Part shown: in pieces, positions 33,927-42,761 of the stretch | How positions within the stretch are numbered: the stretch's first letter is position 1 | How the letters are laid out: every line of letters begins with the position of its first letter | Assembly (NCBI GenBank): GCA_046262295.1 | Contig: JBHENC010000003.1 | Location: forward strand, 62,001 to 126,000 | Source: JBHENC01 sp046262295 | GTDB taxonomy: Bacteria > Acidobacteriota > Blastocatellia > Pyrinomonadales > Pyrinomonadaceae | Direction: 5' to 3' | Length of the DNA: 64,000 nucleotides | The notes under the pieces: model-generated | What the model was told of the DNA's origin: nothing | The model's database searches: none | Seen by the model: only the letters and a program-made list of their open reading frames with translations | Program-made: the position numbers and the translations under genes

Positions 33927-35038
33927 TTAAACCTCCCTTGTTGATTCGCGCCGACGCCGATGCGCGTATGGGCAACGGCCATTTGATGCGCTGCTTCGCG
34001 CTGGCACAGCAGTGGCAATCGGAAGCCGGTGAGGTGGCTTTTGTGAGTTATTGCGAAAGCGCCCGTCTGCGCCAGCGTATTGAAGCCGCCGGTATGGATT
34101 TTACGGAAGTATCGAAGACCTATCCGAACCGGCTCGATCTCGAGACGACGCTCGAACGACTCGCTCGATTAAAGGACGGCCATGCGCAACGAACCGCGCC
34201 CCGTGTGGTTCTCGACGGCTACCACTTTGATGAGCATTACCAGCAGGCGATTAAAAGCGCCGGGTATCCTTTGCTTGTGCTTGACGACACGGTGCGGCTA
34301 AAGCACTATTATGCGGACGCGCTGTTGAATCAAAACCTTAACGCCGAACAACTTGCTTACCAATGCGACCCCGAAACCGAATTGCTGCTCGGCGCTCGAT
34401 TCGTCTTGCTCCGGCCTGAGTTTATGGTCTGGCGTGCGTGGCGGCGCGACGTGCCGGATGTCGCCCGCAAGCTGCTAATTACGATGGGCGGAGCCGATCC
34501 CGATAACGTCACTTATCAAGTGCTCAGAGCTGTGCAGCATCTGACCGTGCCCGACCTGGAAGCCGTCGTGCTCGTCGGCGCAAACAATCCGCATTACGAA
34601 GCCTTGCAAAAGTTTGTCGCCGATAGCCAACCAATCGCGGATCAAGCGGAAGGGCAAAAGACCGGCGGAATTCGTCTGGTGCGGGACGCGCACAATGTTC
34701 CCGACTTGATGGCGTGGGCTGATTTGGCCGTTACTGCGGGAGGCAGCACGTGCTGGGAAATGGCCTTTATGGGGCTGCCTTCGATAACTTTGATACTGGC
34801 CGATAACCAGTCGGCAATTGCTGAAAATCTGCACGAAGCCGGAGCGGTCGTTAATGCCGGGTGGCATGATAAAGTCACGCTCACGTCATTGGTGGAAACC
34901 TTGGAACTGCTGATTGCGGATGCCGGGAAACGCAGGCGAATGAGCGAGCGAGGCCGGACGCTGGTGGATGGTCTTGGCGCGGAGCGAGTGGCACACGCGC
35001 TAACTTCGCAATGGCGGGAGAGTCCGGTAAACATCTAA
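33884..35038 (+). CDS. pseG: UDP-2,4-diacetamido-trideoxy-altropyranose hydrolase, PseG-type
   Basis: Removes UDP in the pseudaminic acid pathway; GT-B fold, 384 residues. It has the N-terminal DADARMGNGHLMRCFALA with the catalytic region, VLDGYHFD, the strand LLITMGGADPDN and the C-terminal AVTAGGSTCWEMAFMGLPS. The start is unclear. GTG at 33884 has a strong GGAGGAG site 8 bp upstream and overlaps the previous gene by 43 bp. A TTG at 33923 overlapping its stop is closer to homolog starts. Upstream ATG starts give non-homologous N-termini. Confidence 0.82.
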   Translation: MERDQSPHSTESGLIKPPLLIRADADARMGNGHLMRCFALAQQWQSEAGEVAFVSYCESARLRQRIEAAGMDFTEVSKTYPNRLDLETTLERLARLKDGHAQRTAPRVVLDGYHFDEHYQQAIKSAGYPLLVLDDTVRLKHYYADALLNQNLNAEQLAYQCDPETELLLGARFVLLRPEFMVWRAWRRDVPDVARKLLITMGGADPDNVTYQVLRAVQHLTVPDLEAVVLVGANNPHYEALQKFVADSQPIADQAEGQKTGGIRLVRDAHNVPDLMAWADLAVTAGGSTCWEMAFMGLPSITLILADNQSAIAENLHEAGAVVNAGWHDKVTLTSLVETLELLIADAGKRRRMSERGRTLVDGLGAERVAHALTSQWRESPVNI

Positions 35039-35039
35039 A

Positions 35040-35837
35040 GTGCGTATTCTTTTCTTTGGTAATAATTGGGTCGGCTGGCAGGTGGCGAAGTGGCTGAAAG
35101 AATATGGTGAGGAGATTGTCGGCGTCGTCATACACCCGGCGGGCAAGCGAAAGTTCGGCGACGAGATAATTGAAAGCTCAAATGTTAGCCCCGAAGCTGT
35201 TTTCGATGGCTCGCAATTAAGGCAGCCGGAAACGATTGAGGCCGTCCGCGCGTTGCAGCCGGAGATCGGAATCTCGGTTCTCTTCGATTACATTCTCAAT
35301 CAGGAGTTCTTGGATTTGCTGCCGTCCGGTTGCTTGAATCTGCATCCGTCGTTCTTGCCCTATAATCGCGGAAATTATCCGAACGTGTGGAGTATCATCG
35401 AAGGCACGCCTGCCGGAGCCACGTTGCACTACATGGACAAAGGCTTGGACACCGGCGACATCATTGCGCAAAGGGAGATCGAAGTGGAGCCGGTAGAGAC
35501 GGGCGCGACGCTCTATCGAAAATTGGAACAAACCAGCGTGGCGCTCTTTCAAGAGGCGTGGCCTGCGGCGCGTGCCGGAGCACTTGAGCGCCGCTCGCAA
35601 AAGGATTTGCAAGAAGGCACTTACCACCGTGCCAGAGATGTCGAGAAAATTGACGAAATCAAACTGGATCAAACGTATGTGGCGCGCGATCTGTTGAATG
35701 TTTTGCGGGCGCGCACCTTTCCCCCATACCGGGGAGCGTATTTTGTAGAGCAGGGACGCAAGGTTTATTTGAGTTTGCAATTGACTTATGAAGACGAGTG
35801 GGACGCACAGCAACATGAGGAGCGCGAACATGATTGA
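35040..35837 (+). CDS. Formyltransferase-family enzyme (sugar N-formyltransferase candidate)
   Basis: A 265-residue protein with the Fmt/ArnA formyltransferase fold. The catalytic Asn-His pair is N100 and H102 in LNLHPSFLPYNRG, and the Asp is in LDTGDI (137-140), so the N10-formyl-THF active site looks complete. It is shorter than tRNA formyltransferases and lacks their C-terminal tRNA-binding domain, so a sugar amine is the likelier acceptor. It starts with GTG at 35040 and lies between pseG and pseI, where pseH (N-acetyltransferase) might be expected. N-formylation of the C4 amine instead of acetylation is a reasonable inference. Confidence 0.75.
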   Translation: MRILFFGNNWVGWQVAKWLKEYGEEIVGVVIHPAGKRKFGDEIIESSNVSPEAVFDGSQLRQPETIEAVRALQPEIGISVLFDYILNQEFLDLLPSGCLNLHPSFLPYNRGNYPNVWSIIEGTPAGATLHYMDKGLDTGDIIAQREIEVEPVETGATLYRKLEQTSVALFQEAWPAARAGALERRSQKDLQEGTYHRARDVEKIDEIKLDQTYVARDLLNVLRARTFPPYRGAYFVEQGRKVYLSLQLTYEDEWDAQQHEEREHD

Positions 35838-36870
35838 CATCAACGGGCGGCGGATCGGCGCGGGACAGCCCGCTTATATTATCGCCGAGATGTCAGCCAA
35901 TCACGGGCAGGATTTTAATCATGCCGTGTCAATTATGAGAGCCGCCAAAGAGTCGGGCGCGGATGCGATTAAGATTCAAACTTATACGCCCGACACGATC
36001 ACCATTGATTGCGACAACGATTACTTTCAAATCAAAGGAACCATCTGGGATCGGCGCAAGCTCTATGATCTTTACGGCGAAGCCTATACCCCCTGGGAGT
36101 GGCAACCTAAACTCTCGGCGGTGGCGAAAGATTTAGACTTGGATTTCTTCTCTTCGCCGTTTGACGCGACGGCGGTAGATTTCCTTGAAGGAATGAACGT
36201 CCCCGTCTACAAAATCGCTTCCTTTGAAACGGTTGACCTGCCGTTATTGCGAAAAGTCGCGCGCACCGGAAAGCCCGTGATTATGTCTACCGGCATGACG
36301 ACGCTCGCGGAATTGGACGAGGCGGTGACGACGTTGCGCGAAGCGGGCAATAAAGAACTGGCTTTATTGAAATGCACGAGCGCATATCCGGCCTCGCCCG
36401 GAGAAATGAACCTGCGTAGCATTCCCAATCTGGCAGAAACTTTCGGAGTGCCGGTCGGACTCTCGGATCATACGTTGGATGTCGCCGTGCCCATCGCCGC
36501 CATCGCTTTGGGCGCGTGCATCATTGAGAAACATTTTACTTTGTCTCGCGCCGTGCCCGGGCCTGACAGCGCCTTCTCGCTCGAACCCGAAGAATTCAAA
36601 CAGATGGTCAATGCCGTGCGCGCCACAGAAAAGGCGCTGGGTGCGGTGCATTACGGTGTGAGCGAGCAGGAGAGCAAAAGCCGCGTGTTCCGGCGCTCGC
36701 TCTTTGTGGTGAAAGATATGAAAGCGGGCGAGCCATTCACCGAAGACAACGTGCGCTCGATCCGTCCGGGATACGGACTGCACACGCGCTATCTGGAAGA
36801 GATTCTAGGCTGCCGCGCCGCCCTCGATATTGCGCGCGGCACTCCGCTGTCACGCCAGCTTGTGAGGTGA
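35830..36870 (+). CDS. pseI: Pseudaminic acid synthase
   Basis: Condenses the altrose-type sugar with phosphoenolpyruvate to pseudaminic acid. The 346-residue protein starts ATG at 35830 with an AGGAG site, overlapping the upstream stop by 8 bp. The NeuB TIM-barrel region shows IAEMSANHGQDF, ADAIKIQTYTPDTIT, CTSAYPA and GLSDHTLDVAVP, and the C-terminal SAF domain is present (about 280-346, RSLFVVKDMKAGEPF). GLSDHT and the SANHGQ start are typical of PseI. A second, SAF-less NeuB paralog is encoded at 45298. Confidence 0.9.
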   Translation: MIDINGRRIGAGQPAYIIAEMSANHGQDFNHAVSIMRAAKESGADAIKIQTYTPDTITIDCDNDYFQIKGTIWDRRKLYDLYGEAYTPWEWQPKLSAVAKDLDLDFFSSPFDATAVDFLEGMNVPVYKIASFETVDLPLLRKVARTGKPVIMSTGMTTLAELDEAVTTLREAGNKELALLKCTSAYPASPGEMNLRSIPNLAETFGVPVGLSDHTLDVAVPIAAIALGACIIEKHFTLSRAVPGPDSAFSLEPEEFKQMVNAVRATEKALGAVHYGVSEQESKSRVFRRSLFVVKDMKAGEPFTEDNVRSIRPGYGLHTRYLEEILGCRAALDIARGTPLSRQLVR

Positions 36871-36877
36871 TCGAAGA

Positions 36878-37564
36878 TTGAGTTCCAACAAACGGTATAT
36901 CGTCGCGGGTTCGAGACCCTGGAATCGTGCGGTTTTTGATGAAGCCATTGCGACTCAGCCGGGTGGCTGGCGTTTTGTTTGTAAACGGGAAGAACTGACA
37001 ATCGAGAGCATACGCAGTTATGATCCTGCGTACATCTTCTTTCTTCATTGGTCTTGGAAAGTCCCTGTGGAGATCATTAACGATTATCAGTGTGTCTGCT
37101 TTCATATGACGGATGTGCCCTACGGACGTGGCGGAAGTCCTTTGCAGAATTTGATTGTACGCGGTCATCATCACACTAAACTGAGCGCGCTTCGGATGGT
37201 TGACGAGTTGGATGCAGGACCCGTTTATATGAAAGAGGATTTATGTCTTGAAGGAAACGCCGAAGAGATTTATCTACGCGCCTCGAAATTATCTGCGCAA
37301 ATGATTCGCACCATTATCGAGCAAGCTCCCGCGCCGCAGCCGCAGACAGGTGAACCGACGATCTTCAAAAGGCGGCGAACCGACGAGAGCCGGATCACGG
37401 GGCAACCGTCTCTGGATATGCTCTATGATTTCATACGTATGTTGGATGCCGAGCAGTATCCTAAAGCATATCTGGATCACGAAGGCTTCAGATACGTTTT
37501 CTCTCGGGCTAGTCTCTATAACGGTCGAATCGTTGCCGAAGTTACGATTAATCCAACATCGTAG
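36878..37564 (+). CDS. Divergent formyltransferase-like protein
   Basis: A 228-residue protein from a TTG start with a good GAGGTGA site overlapping the pseI stop. It keeps the Fmt-like core (VDELDAGPVYMK, HMTDVPYGRGGSPLQNLI), but the catalytic N-x-H is C74-F75-H76, and the LDTGD motif reads LDAGP, so the Asn and the second Asp are missing. Members with this HMTDxPYGRGGSPLQN signature recur in legionaminic/pseudaminic loci. It may use different catalytic residues or be a sugar-binding partner. It is clearly more AT-rich than flanking genes. Confidence 0.6.
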   Translation: MSSNKRYIVAGSRPWNRAVFDEAIATQPGGWRFVCKREELTIESIRSYDPAYIFFLHWSWKVPVEIINDYQCVCFHMTDVPYGRGGSPLQNLIVRGHHHTKLSALRMVDELDAGPVYMKEDLCLEGNAEEIYLRASKLSAQMIRTIIEQAPAPQPQTGEPTIFKRRRTDESRITGQPSLDMLYDFIRMLDAEQYPKAYLDHEGFRYVFSRASLYNGRIVAEVTINPTS

Positions 37565-37578
37565 TTACCGCAAAATCT

Positions 37579-38259
37579 ATGAAAATTTTAGTCTGTGCTG
37601 CGCATCCTGACGATGAGGTGCTGGGTTGCGGCGGAACGATGGCGCGTCTGGTCGAAGAGGGAAACGAAGTCTACATCGCCATTCTGGGCGAGGGCATTAC
37701 GTCACGTTACGATGATCGGGAGAAGGTGGACTCGTCTTTGATTGACGCGCTGCATACGCGAAGCCAGCAGGTCGGGAAACTCATCGGCGCGAAAGAAGTT
37801 TTCAATTACAGGCTCCCGGATAATCAATTCGATAGTGTGCCTTTAATCGAGATAGTCAAAATCATAGAGAATCTAATTGAGCGTCTCAAGCCGGAAGTTG
37901 TTTATACACAACATGGCGGCGATCTCAATATTGACCATAACTTGGTTTACCGTGCGACGCTGACGGCGACCAGACCGCTGGCCGGTTGTGTTGTGCGCGA
38001 AGTTCTGGCCTACGAAGTGGCATCGTCAACCGAGTGGGCATTTCAACAATTCGAGCCAGCCTTTCGTCCCAATGTGTTTGTTGATATTAGCCGGACAATA
38101 GAAACCAAGATTCGCGGAATGGAAATATACGAGAGCGAAGCGAGAGCCTTTCCGCACCCGCGTTCGCCCGAAGCCCTGCGTGCGATTGCCCGCCGCTGGG
38201 GAAGCGTCGTCGGCGCGGATTACGCAGAGGCTTTCTCACTGGTGCGGTTGTTAAAGTAA
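37579..38259 (+). CDS. PIG-L/LmbE-family deacetylase
   Basis: A 226-residue zinc-dependent N-deacetylase. The AHPDDE motif (8-13) gives the zinc-binding His/Asp, and the second His is in GGDLNIDHNLVY. Family members remove N-acetyl groups from sugars such as GlcNAc derivatives. In this module it could free an amine for the formyltransferases; this is inferred from position only, 14 bp after the formyltransferase-like gene. Length is normal. Confidence 0.85.
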   Translation: MKILVCAAHPDDEVLGCGGTMARLVEEGNEVYIAILGEGITSRYDDREKVDSSLIDALHTRSQQVGKLIGAKEVFNYRLPDNQFDSVPLIEIVKIIENLIERLKPEVVYTQHGGDLNIDHNLVYRATLTATRPLAGCVVREVLAYEVASSTEWAFQQFEPAFRPNVFVDISRTIETKIRGMEIYESEARAFPHPRSPEALRAIARRWGSVVGADYAEAFSLVRLLK

Positions 38260-38358
38260 CGATTGGTAAACGAGTAGTTCGAGACATAACAGAGGAACGA
38301 AGTTATTACCTCCGCGATAAACGCCATCAAAGGTAGCGCAGAAATCTTTTCCGGCCTG

Positions 38359-39768
38359 ATGGCGGCCAAGCCGAGAGATGAGGATGCCGTCTCCGTTCCG
38401 CAGGCGCAGCGGACGGCAGCGGCGCTTATTCTTGATAATCCATTACGAGACTTGTCGGGTCTGACATTGGCCGCCGCCGAGATTGCGCTCCGGGACGGCG
38501 CGGCGCTGCTTGTGCCTATGTACCGTCAGGCGGTGTTGTTTGAATGGGCGAGGCCGCGCGCCTTACTGGTCAATTACGTGCGCCCGTCCAACAGTGTGTT
38601 GCGGCGCATGGCACATGAGCGCGGAGTAAAAGTCGTCGTGCTTGAAACGGAAGGCGCACCGTATGTTGATTTGAATATGGTGGCGGAAGGAATCACTTCG
38701 GATGCCGATTTCGCACGCCTCGCGGCTTTTCTGTTCTGGTCTGAAACGACACGCGACGCCGTGCGTCAAACATCTTCGCCGGAACAAGCTCCTTTGTTTG
38801 AGGTGACGGGGCATCCGCGCTTTGATCTGCTGGTCGAACCGTTGCGCTCGCAGGCGCTCCCGTTTCGTCAAGCTACGAATCCGATAATTTTATTTGCGAC
38901 AAGTTTCCCGATTATCAACAATTTCGCCAACCACACACCGGCATCGGAAATCATCGCCTTCTGGGAATCAATGCGCTGCACGGATTTCGCGGCGCTCGAT
39001 TGGCTACCGCAAACATCAATGCGGCTCGTCTTTGTCATCAAAGCGGTACGGGCTGTTGCCGAAGCTTACCCGCAGGCACGCATCGTCGTGCGCCCGCATC
39101 CGTTTGAAAACCACAAGTTATATTCATCGGCTTTCGCCGACCTCGATAATGTCGAAGTCAATGCCACAGGTTCGTCAATCGAAGCCGTCGCGGGCGCGAG
39201 CGTTTTCTTTCATTGCCGGTCTAATACGGGATTTGAAGCGAGAGCCTTGGGTGTTCCTACGGCGAGCATCGTGCCGGATGGCGCGCCGCAAAAGTTACCC
39301 GTTGATAAGACCAGCACGGAAATCCACACGCTCGATGAACTGTTCTCTTTTATCGAAGAGGCATTTCGCGGAGATGCTAATCAGCCTGAAATACCCGTTG
39401 AAGATTACAATTACGCGCTGGGTGCGCATCGCGGGACGGCCGCCGTTCGGGTGGCGGAGGCTGTTTTGAAACTTGCCGATCATCAAATCACTCCTCCGGC
39501 CCTTAACCGTTTGCCGCAGCGAAAATGGATCACCGGGTGGCAGGGATTTCTAAGACGCGGATGGAATGCGGATGAAGCCGAGCGGCGCAAATTCTTCGAC
39601 GCGGCTTCGGTGCAGCAATGGCTGAACCACTGGTCGGCCGCGTATGGACGGCCTGAAATGCGTGCGCGTAATGTTGTTGGCCGTCCTTTTTTGGATCCGC
39701 CGATGCCGTTCGGCGGCGCACCGCTGGCAATCGAAATCAGGCCTGCAACTTTCGATAAGGTCGCGTAG
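38359..39768 (+). CDS. Surface carbohydrate biosynthesis protein (GT-B-like)
   Basis: A 469-residue protein resembling the surface carbohydrate biosynthesis family found in pseudaminic and legionaminic loci. The first half has DNPLRDLSGLTLAAAEIAL and VVVLETEGAP; the second half has the GT-B strand IVVRPHPFENHKLY and GASVFFHCRSNTGFEARALGVP, where the nucleotide-sugar donor would bind. The C-terminal 60 residues are less conserved. A transferase for the nonulosonic acid is possible. The ATG at 38359 has no clear ribosome site, and the 99 bp before it hold nothing recognisable. Confidence 0.65.
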   Translation: MAAKPRDEDAVSVPQAQRTAAALILDNPLRDLSGLTLAAAEIALRDGAALLVPMYRQAVLFEWARPRALLVNYVRPSNSVLRRMAHERGVKVVVLETEGAPYVDLNMVAEGITSDADFARLAAFLFWSETTRDAVRQTSSPEQAPLFEVTGHPRFDLLVEPLRSQALPFRQATNPIILFATSFPIINNFANHTPASEIIAFWESMRCTDFAALDWLPQTSMRLVFVIKAVRAVAEAYPQARIVVRPHPFENHKLYSSAFADLDNVEVNATGSSIEAVAGASVFFHCRSNTGFEARALGVPTASIVPDGAPQKLPVDKTSTEIHTLDELFSFIEEAFRGDANQPEIPVEDYNYALGAHRGTAAVRVAEAVLKLADHQITPPALNRLPQRKWITGWQGFLRRGWNADEAERRKFFDAASVQQWLNHWSAAYGRPEMRARNVVGRPFLDPPMPFGGAPLAIEIRPATFDKVA

Positions 39769-39782
39769 GAGCTGTAAAGATT

Positions 39783-40667
39783 ATGAAGCATATTCCCCCG
39801 TCAGCATTAAATTACGAAGCGTTGTCCGCACTGGATGCCTCTCAAATTTTAGCTAAAGATATAATCGCTAATTTGAGAAACATCACGACGCGCCGCATCA
39901 AGCGCCGGACAATGCAAGTGAAAGCAGAATACGATACGGGAATTTGGAAATCGGCTCTCGAGGAAAAGAAGTGGCTGCATTGCGGAGACGTGCTGGAATA
40001 TATCAACCCTCAAGATGAAAAAATGCGTGTCGCCAAGATTGAAAACCAACTGGTGCATATCAATACGTATGATTACTACAAGTTTCGCCTTCGATTTCTA
40101 CAAGACTTGATAAGTCAATACGCGGGCGATGAACGAGAGTTGTACGAGCTGGGTTGCGGAGTCGGATTAAATATTTTTTCGTTAGCTCTGGCCGGACGTT
40201 GGGAACGCCTGGTCGGACTCGATATTTCCGAAAATGCTGTTGAGGCCGCACAAGAAGCAGCCGAACATTTTCACCGGAGTGATCTGCATTTTGGAACCCT
40301 AGACCTCCTTAACGGTGACGATGCGAATTTCAAACAGCTTCAGGGAAAGGTGGTTTTCACCTACTACTGTTTGGAGCAATTAAAGTATTCAACTGCTACG
40401 GTGATAAGAAACATCATTGACTCGGGCGTCAAACGGGTCATACACATCGAGCCGACCATAGAGTTGCTACAGATTTGGAAGGCAAAGGATTTGGTCAACT
40501 ATTTGTATAGCGTGAGAATGGACTACCAGAATAATCTGGTCACGACGCTGCGCACTTTCGAGAAGCAGGGGCGCATCAAAATCCTCGACTTGAAGCGGCT
40601 CTATTATGCCCCGACGTGGCGGCATGACCCGACTTTTGTATGCTGGGAGCCAATCGCTCCGCTGTGA
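39783..40667 (+). CDS. SAM-dependent methyltransferase
   Basis: A 294-residue protein with a class I methyltransferase core: LYELGCGVGLNIFSLAL (SAM motif I near residue 120), VGLDISENAVEAA (motif II), and VVFTYYCLEQL (motif IV region). The first ~90 residues are helical and without clear similarity. The acceptor is unknown, presumably a sugar or lipid-linked intermediate given the neighbours. The gene is noticeably more AT-rich than its flanks, a possible sign of separate acquisition. Confidence 0.72.
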   Translation: MKHIPPSALNYEALSALDASQILAKDIIANLRNITTRRIKRRTMQVKAEYDTGIWKSALEEKKWLHCGDVLEYINPQDEKMRVAKIENQLVHINTYDYYKFRLRFLQDLISQYAGDERELYELGCGVGLNIFSLALAGRWERLVGLDISENAVEAAQEAAEHFHRSDLHFGTLDLLNGDDANFKQLQGKVVFTYYCLEQLKYSTATVIRNIIDSGVKRVIHIEPTIELLQIWKAKDLVNYLYSVRMDYQNNLVTTLRTFEKQGRIKILDLKRLYYAPTWRHDPTFVCWEPIAPL

Positions 40668-40733
40668 TCTCCGAATAGAACCTTTATTCATACTGTAAAT
40701 CTGTGCCACGAAGCCTCGTAAAGTAACACCGCT

Positions 40734-41915
40734 GTGACTGAAACTAGCAGAGACATTATCGCCATCATTCCGGCGCGTGGTGGTTCCAAGCGTATCCCCG
40801 ACAAAAACTTGCTGCCGCTGGCCGGTCTGCCGTTGGTCGCCCATAGCATTGAGCAGGCACGCGCCGCGCGATTGGTGCGCGAAGTATTTGTTTCGACGGA
40901 ATCTACCGAAATCGCCGACATCGCACGTGCGCATGGCGCTAGTGTCGTGATGCGTCCCGCAGAGCTGGCGGGCGATGAAGCGAGCAGCGAGTCCGCACTG
41001 CTGCATCTGCTCGATGATCGGGCACGGCTTGGATTGAACGACCCCGAACTGGTCGTTTTCTTGCAATGCACATCACCGATCCGGCGCGCCCTTGATATTG
41101 ATCGAGCCATTGAAACCTTGCTCGACGCCGAAGCCGACTCGCTTTTTTCAGCGTGCGAGAATAACCGTTTAATCTGGGCGGTGAAGAACGAAAATCCCTT
41201 TTCCGTGAACTACGATTACCACCGGCGGCAACGCGAACAGGAGATGGCGCGGCAGTTTCGTGAGAACGGTTCGATTTATGTTTTCCGTCCGGCGGTGTTG
41301 CGTGAGACAGGCAATCGTCTTGGCGGTAAAATTTGCATTTACGAGATGGATTACTGGAGTTCCTTCCAGATAGATACGCCGGAACACGTTGACCTGATTA
41401 AGTGGGTCATGCTGCGTCCGGCTTACCGCCCGGAGTTTAGCTGGCCGGAGCAAATCGAATTAGTCGTCTTCGATTTTGACGGCGTGATGACGGATAACAC
41501 GGTCGCCGTCACGGAAACAGGCAGTGAGGCGGTCTCCTGCCATCGCGGCGACGGCTGGGGAATTGCACGCCTGCATGAAGCCGGAGTCGAGATGATGGTG
41601 CTCTCCACCGAAGCGCATCCGGTCGTCGCGGCACGTTGTCGCAAGCTGCGATTGCCTTATCAGCAAGGTTGCGATGATAAGGCCGTTTATCTGGCGGACT
41701 ATCTAACGAAGAGACGGATTGATCCCGCGCACGTCGTGTATGTCGGCAATGATGTAAATGATCTGGGATGTCTCGAATTGGTCGGTTGCCCGGTTGTGGT
41801 GGCTGATGCTCATCCGTCGGTCATCGCCGTGTCGCGGTTGCTGCTGACACAACGCGGCGGGCATGGAGCCGTCAGAGAATTTTGCGATTTGTTACTCGAA
41901 CACCTTAATCGTTAG
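40734..41915 (+). CDS. Acylneuraminate cytidylyltransferase fused to KdsC-like HAD phosphatase
   Basis: A 393-residue bifunctional protein starting with GTG. Residues 1-230 form a NeuA-type cytidylyltransferase (IPARGGSKRIPDKNLLPLAG, LQCTSPIR). Residues 240-393 form a C0-type HAD phosphatase of the KdsC family (FDFDGVMTDN with the nucleophile Asp, GRD-like ending VYVGNDVNDLGCLE). This lets one protein remove a phosphate and activate the product with CMP, as in the Kdn and Kdo pathways, where synthesis passes through a 9- or 8-phosphate. It opens a second nonulosonic acid module that ends with the synthase at 45298. Confidence 0.85.
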   Translation: MTETSRDIIAIIPARGGSKRIPDKNLLPLAGLPLVAHSIEQARAARLVREVFVSTESTEIADIARAHGASVVMRPAELAGDEASSESALLHLLDDRARLGLNDPELVVFLQCTSPIRRALDIDRAIETLLDAEADSLFSACENNRLIWAVKNENPFSVNYDYHRRQREQEMARQFRENGSIYVFRPAVLRETGNRLGGKICIYEMDYWSSFQIDTPEHVDLIKWVMLRPAYRPEFSWPEQIELVVFDFDGVMTDNTVAVTETGSEAVSCHRGDGWGIARLHEAGVEMMVLSTEAHPVVAARCRKLRLPYQQGCDDKAVYLADYLTKRRIDPAHVVYVGNDVNDLGCLELVGCPVVVADAHPSVIAVSRLLLTQRGGHGAVREFCDLLLEHLNR

Positions 41916-41927
41916 AAAACATTTTAG

Positions 41928-42761
41928 ATGACATACATTGGAATCATGCAAGGCCGCCTGACCAGACCGCTTGACGGGAAAATCCAAGCCTTCCCGCGTG
42001 AAAGCTGGGCTGAAGAATTCCCGCACGCCGCCGCGTCGCAACTCGACTGTATCGAATGGATTTATGATTGCTTCGGCGAGGATGTAAATCCGCTGGCAAC
42101 TTCGGCGGGCATCGTCGGTCTGAAGTCGCTGGCACAGAGGCATGGAGTAGCCGTCCGGTCTGTGTGCGCGGACTATTTTATGGAGCGTCCTCTTCTACGC
42201 ATTTCATCCGTAGCGCGTGAGGAACGCCTAAATAAATTGAAATGGCTAATCGGGCAAGCCTGCGAGTTGAAAATCCAACGGATAGTTCTGCCGTTTGTAG
42301 ATCAGTCGGCGATTGGCAACGCGGAGGATGAGGCGGCGGTGGTTGATTCGCTGAAAGACATCTTACCGGCTGCGGAGGCCTGCGACATCGAGTTGCATCT
42401 GGAAACTTCCCTCGATCCACAAAGTTTCCGCGCGCTGCTTTCGCGTTTACCGCATCCGCTCGTCAAGGTCAACTACGATTCGGGCAACAGCGCCTCACTC
42501 GGCTACCGATCACAGGAAGAGTTTGCCGCATATGGCGAGCGCATCGGCAGCGTTCACATTAAAGACCGCGTGCGCGGCGGCAGCACGGTTGCTTTAGGAA
42601 CGGGCGACACGGATTTTTCAGCTTTGTTCAGCGGTCTGCGGCAACTTAACTATCAGGGTGATTTCATTCTGCAAGTTGCGCGCGAAAGTCCGGGTGACGA
42701 GGTCGCATGGGCGCAGCAGAATCGTGCGTTCGTTTTACGTTATTGGGGTGAGGCGCGCTGA
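41928..42761 (+). CDS. Sugar phosphate isomerase/epimerase-like TIM-barrel protein
   Basis: A 277-residue protein of the xylose-isomerase-like AP_endonuc_2 fold. It has IGIMQGRLTRP at the start, IVLPFVD, the metal-ligand region HLETSLDP, YDSGNSASLG and the late motif GSVHIKDRVRGG with metal-binding His. GMQGRL-type starts occur in isomerases of nonulosonic acid and other sugar clusters. It ends at 42761, sharing the base of the next ATG. Substrate unknown. Confidence 0.78.
   Translation: MTYIGIMQGRLTRPLDGKIQAFPRESWAEEFPHAAASQLDCIEWIYDCFGEDVNPLATSAGIVGLKSLAQRHGVAVRSVCADYFMERPLLRISSVAREERLNKLKWLIGQACELKIQRIVLPFVDQSAIGNAEDEAAVVDSLKDILPAAEACDIELHLETSLDPQSFRALLSRLPHPLVKVNYDSGNSASLGYRSQEEFAAYGERIGSVHIKDRVRGGSTVALGTGDTDFSALFSGLRQLNYQGDFILQVARESPGDEVAWAQQNRAFVLRYWGEAR

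Noticed and set aside
35040..35837. Methionyl-tRNA formyltransferase (fmt)
   Set aside because: Lacks the C-terminal tRNA-binding domain and sits inside the pseudaminic acid genes.
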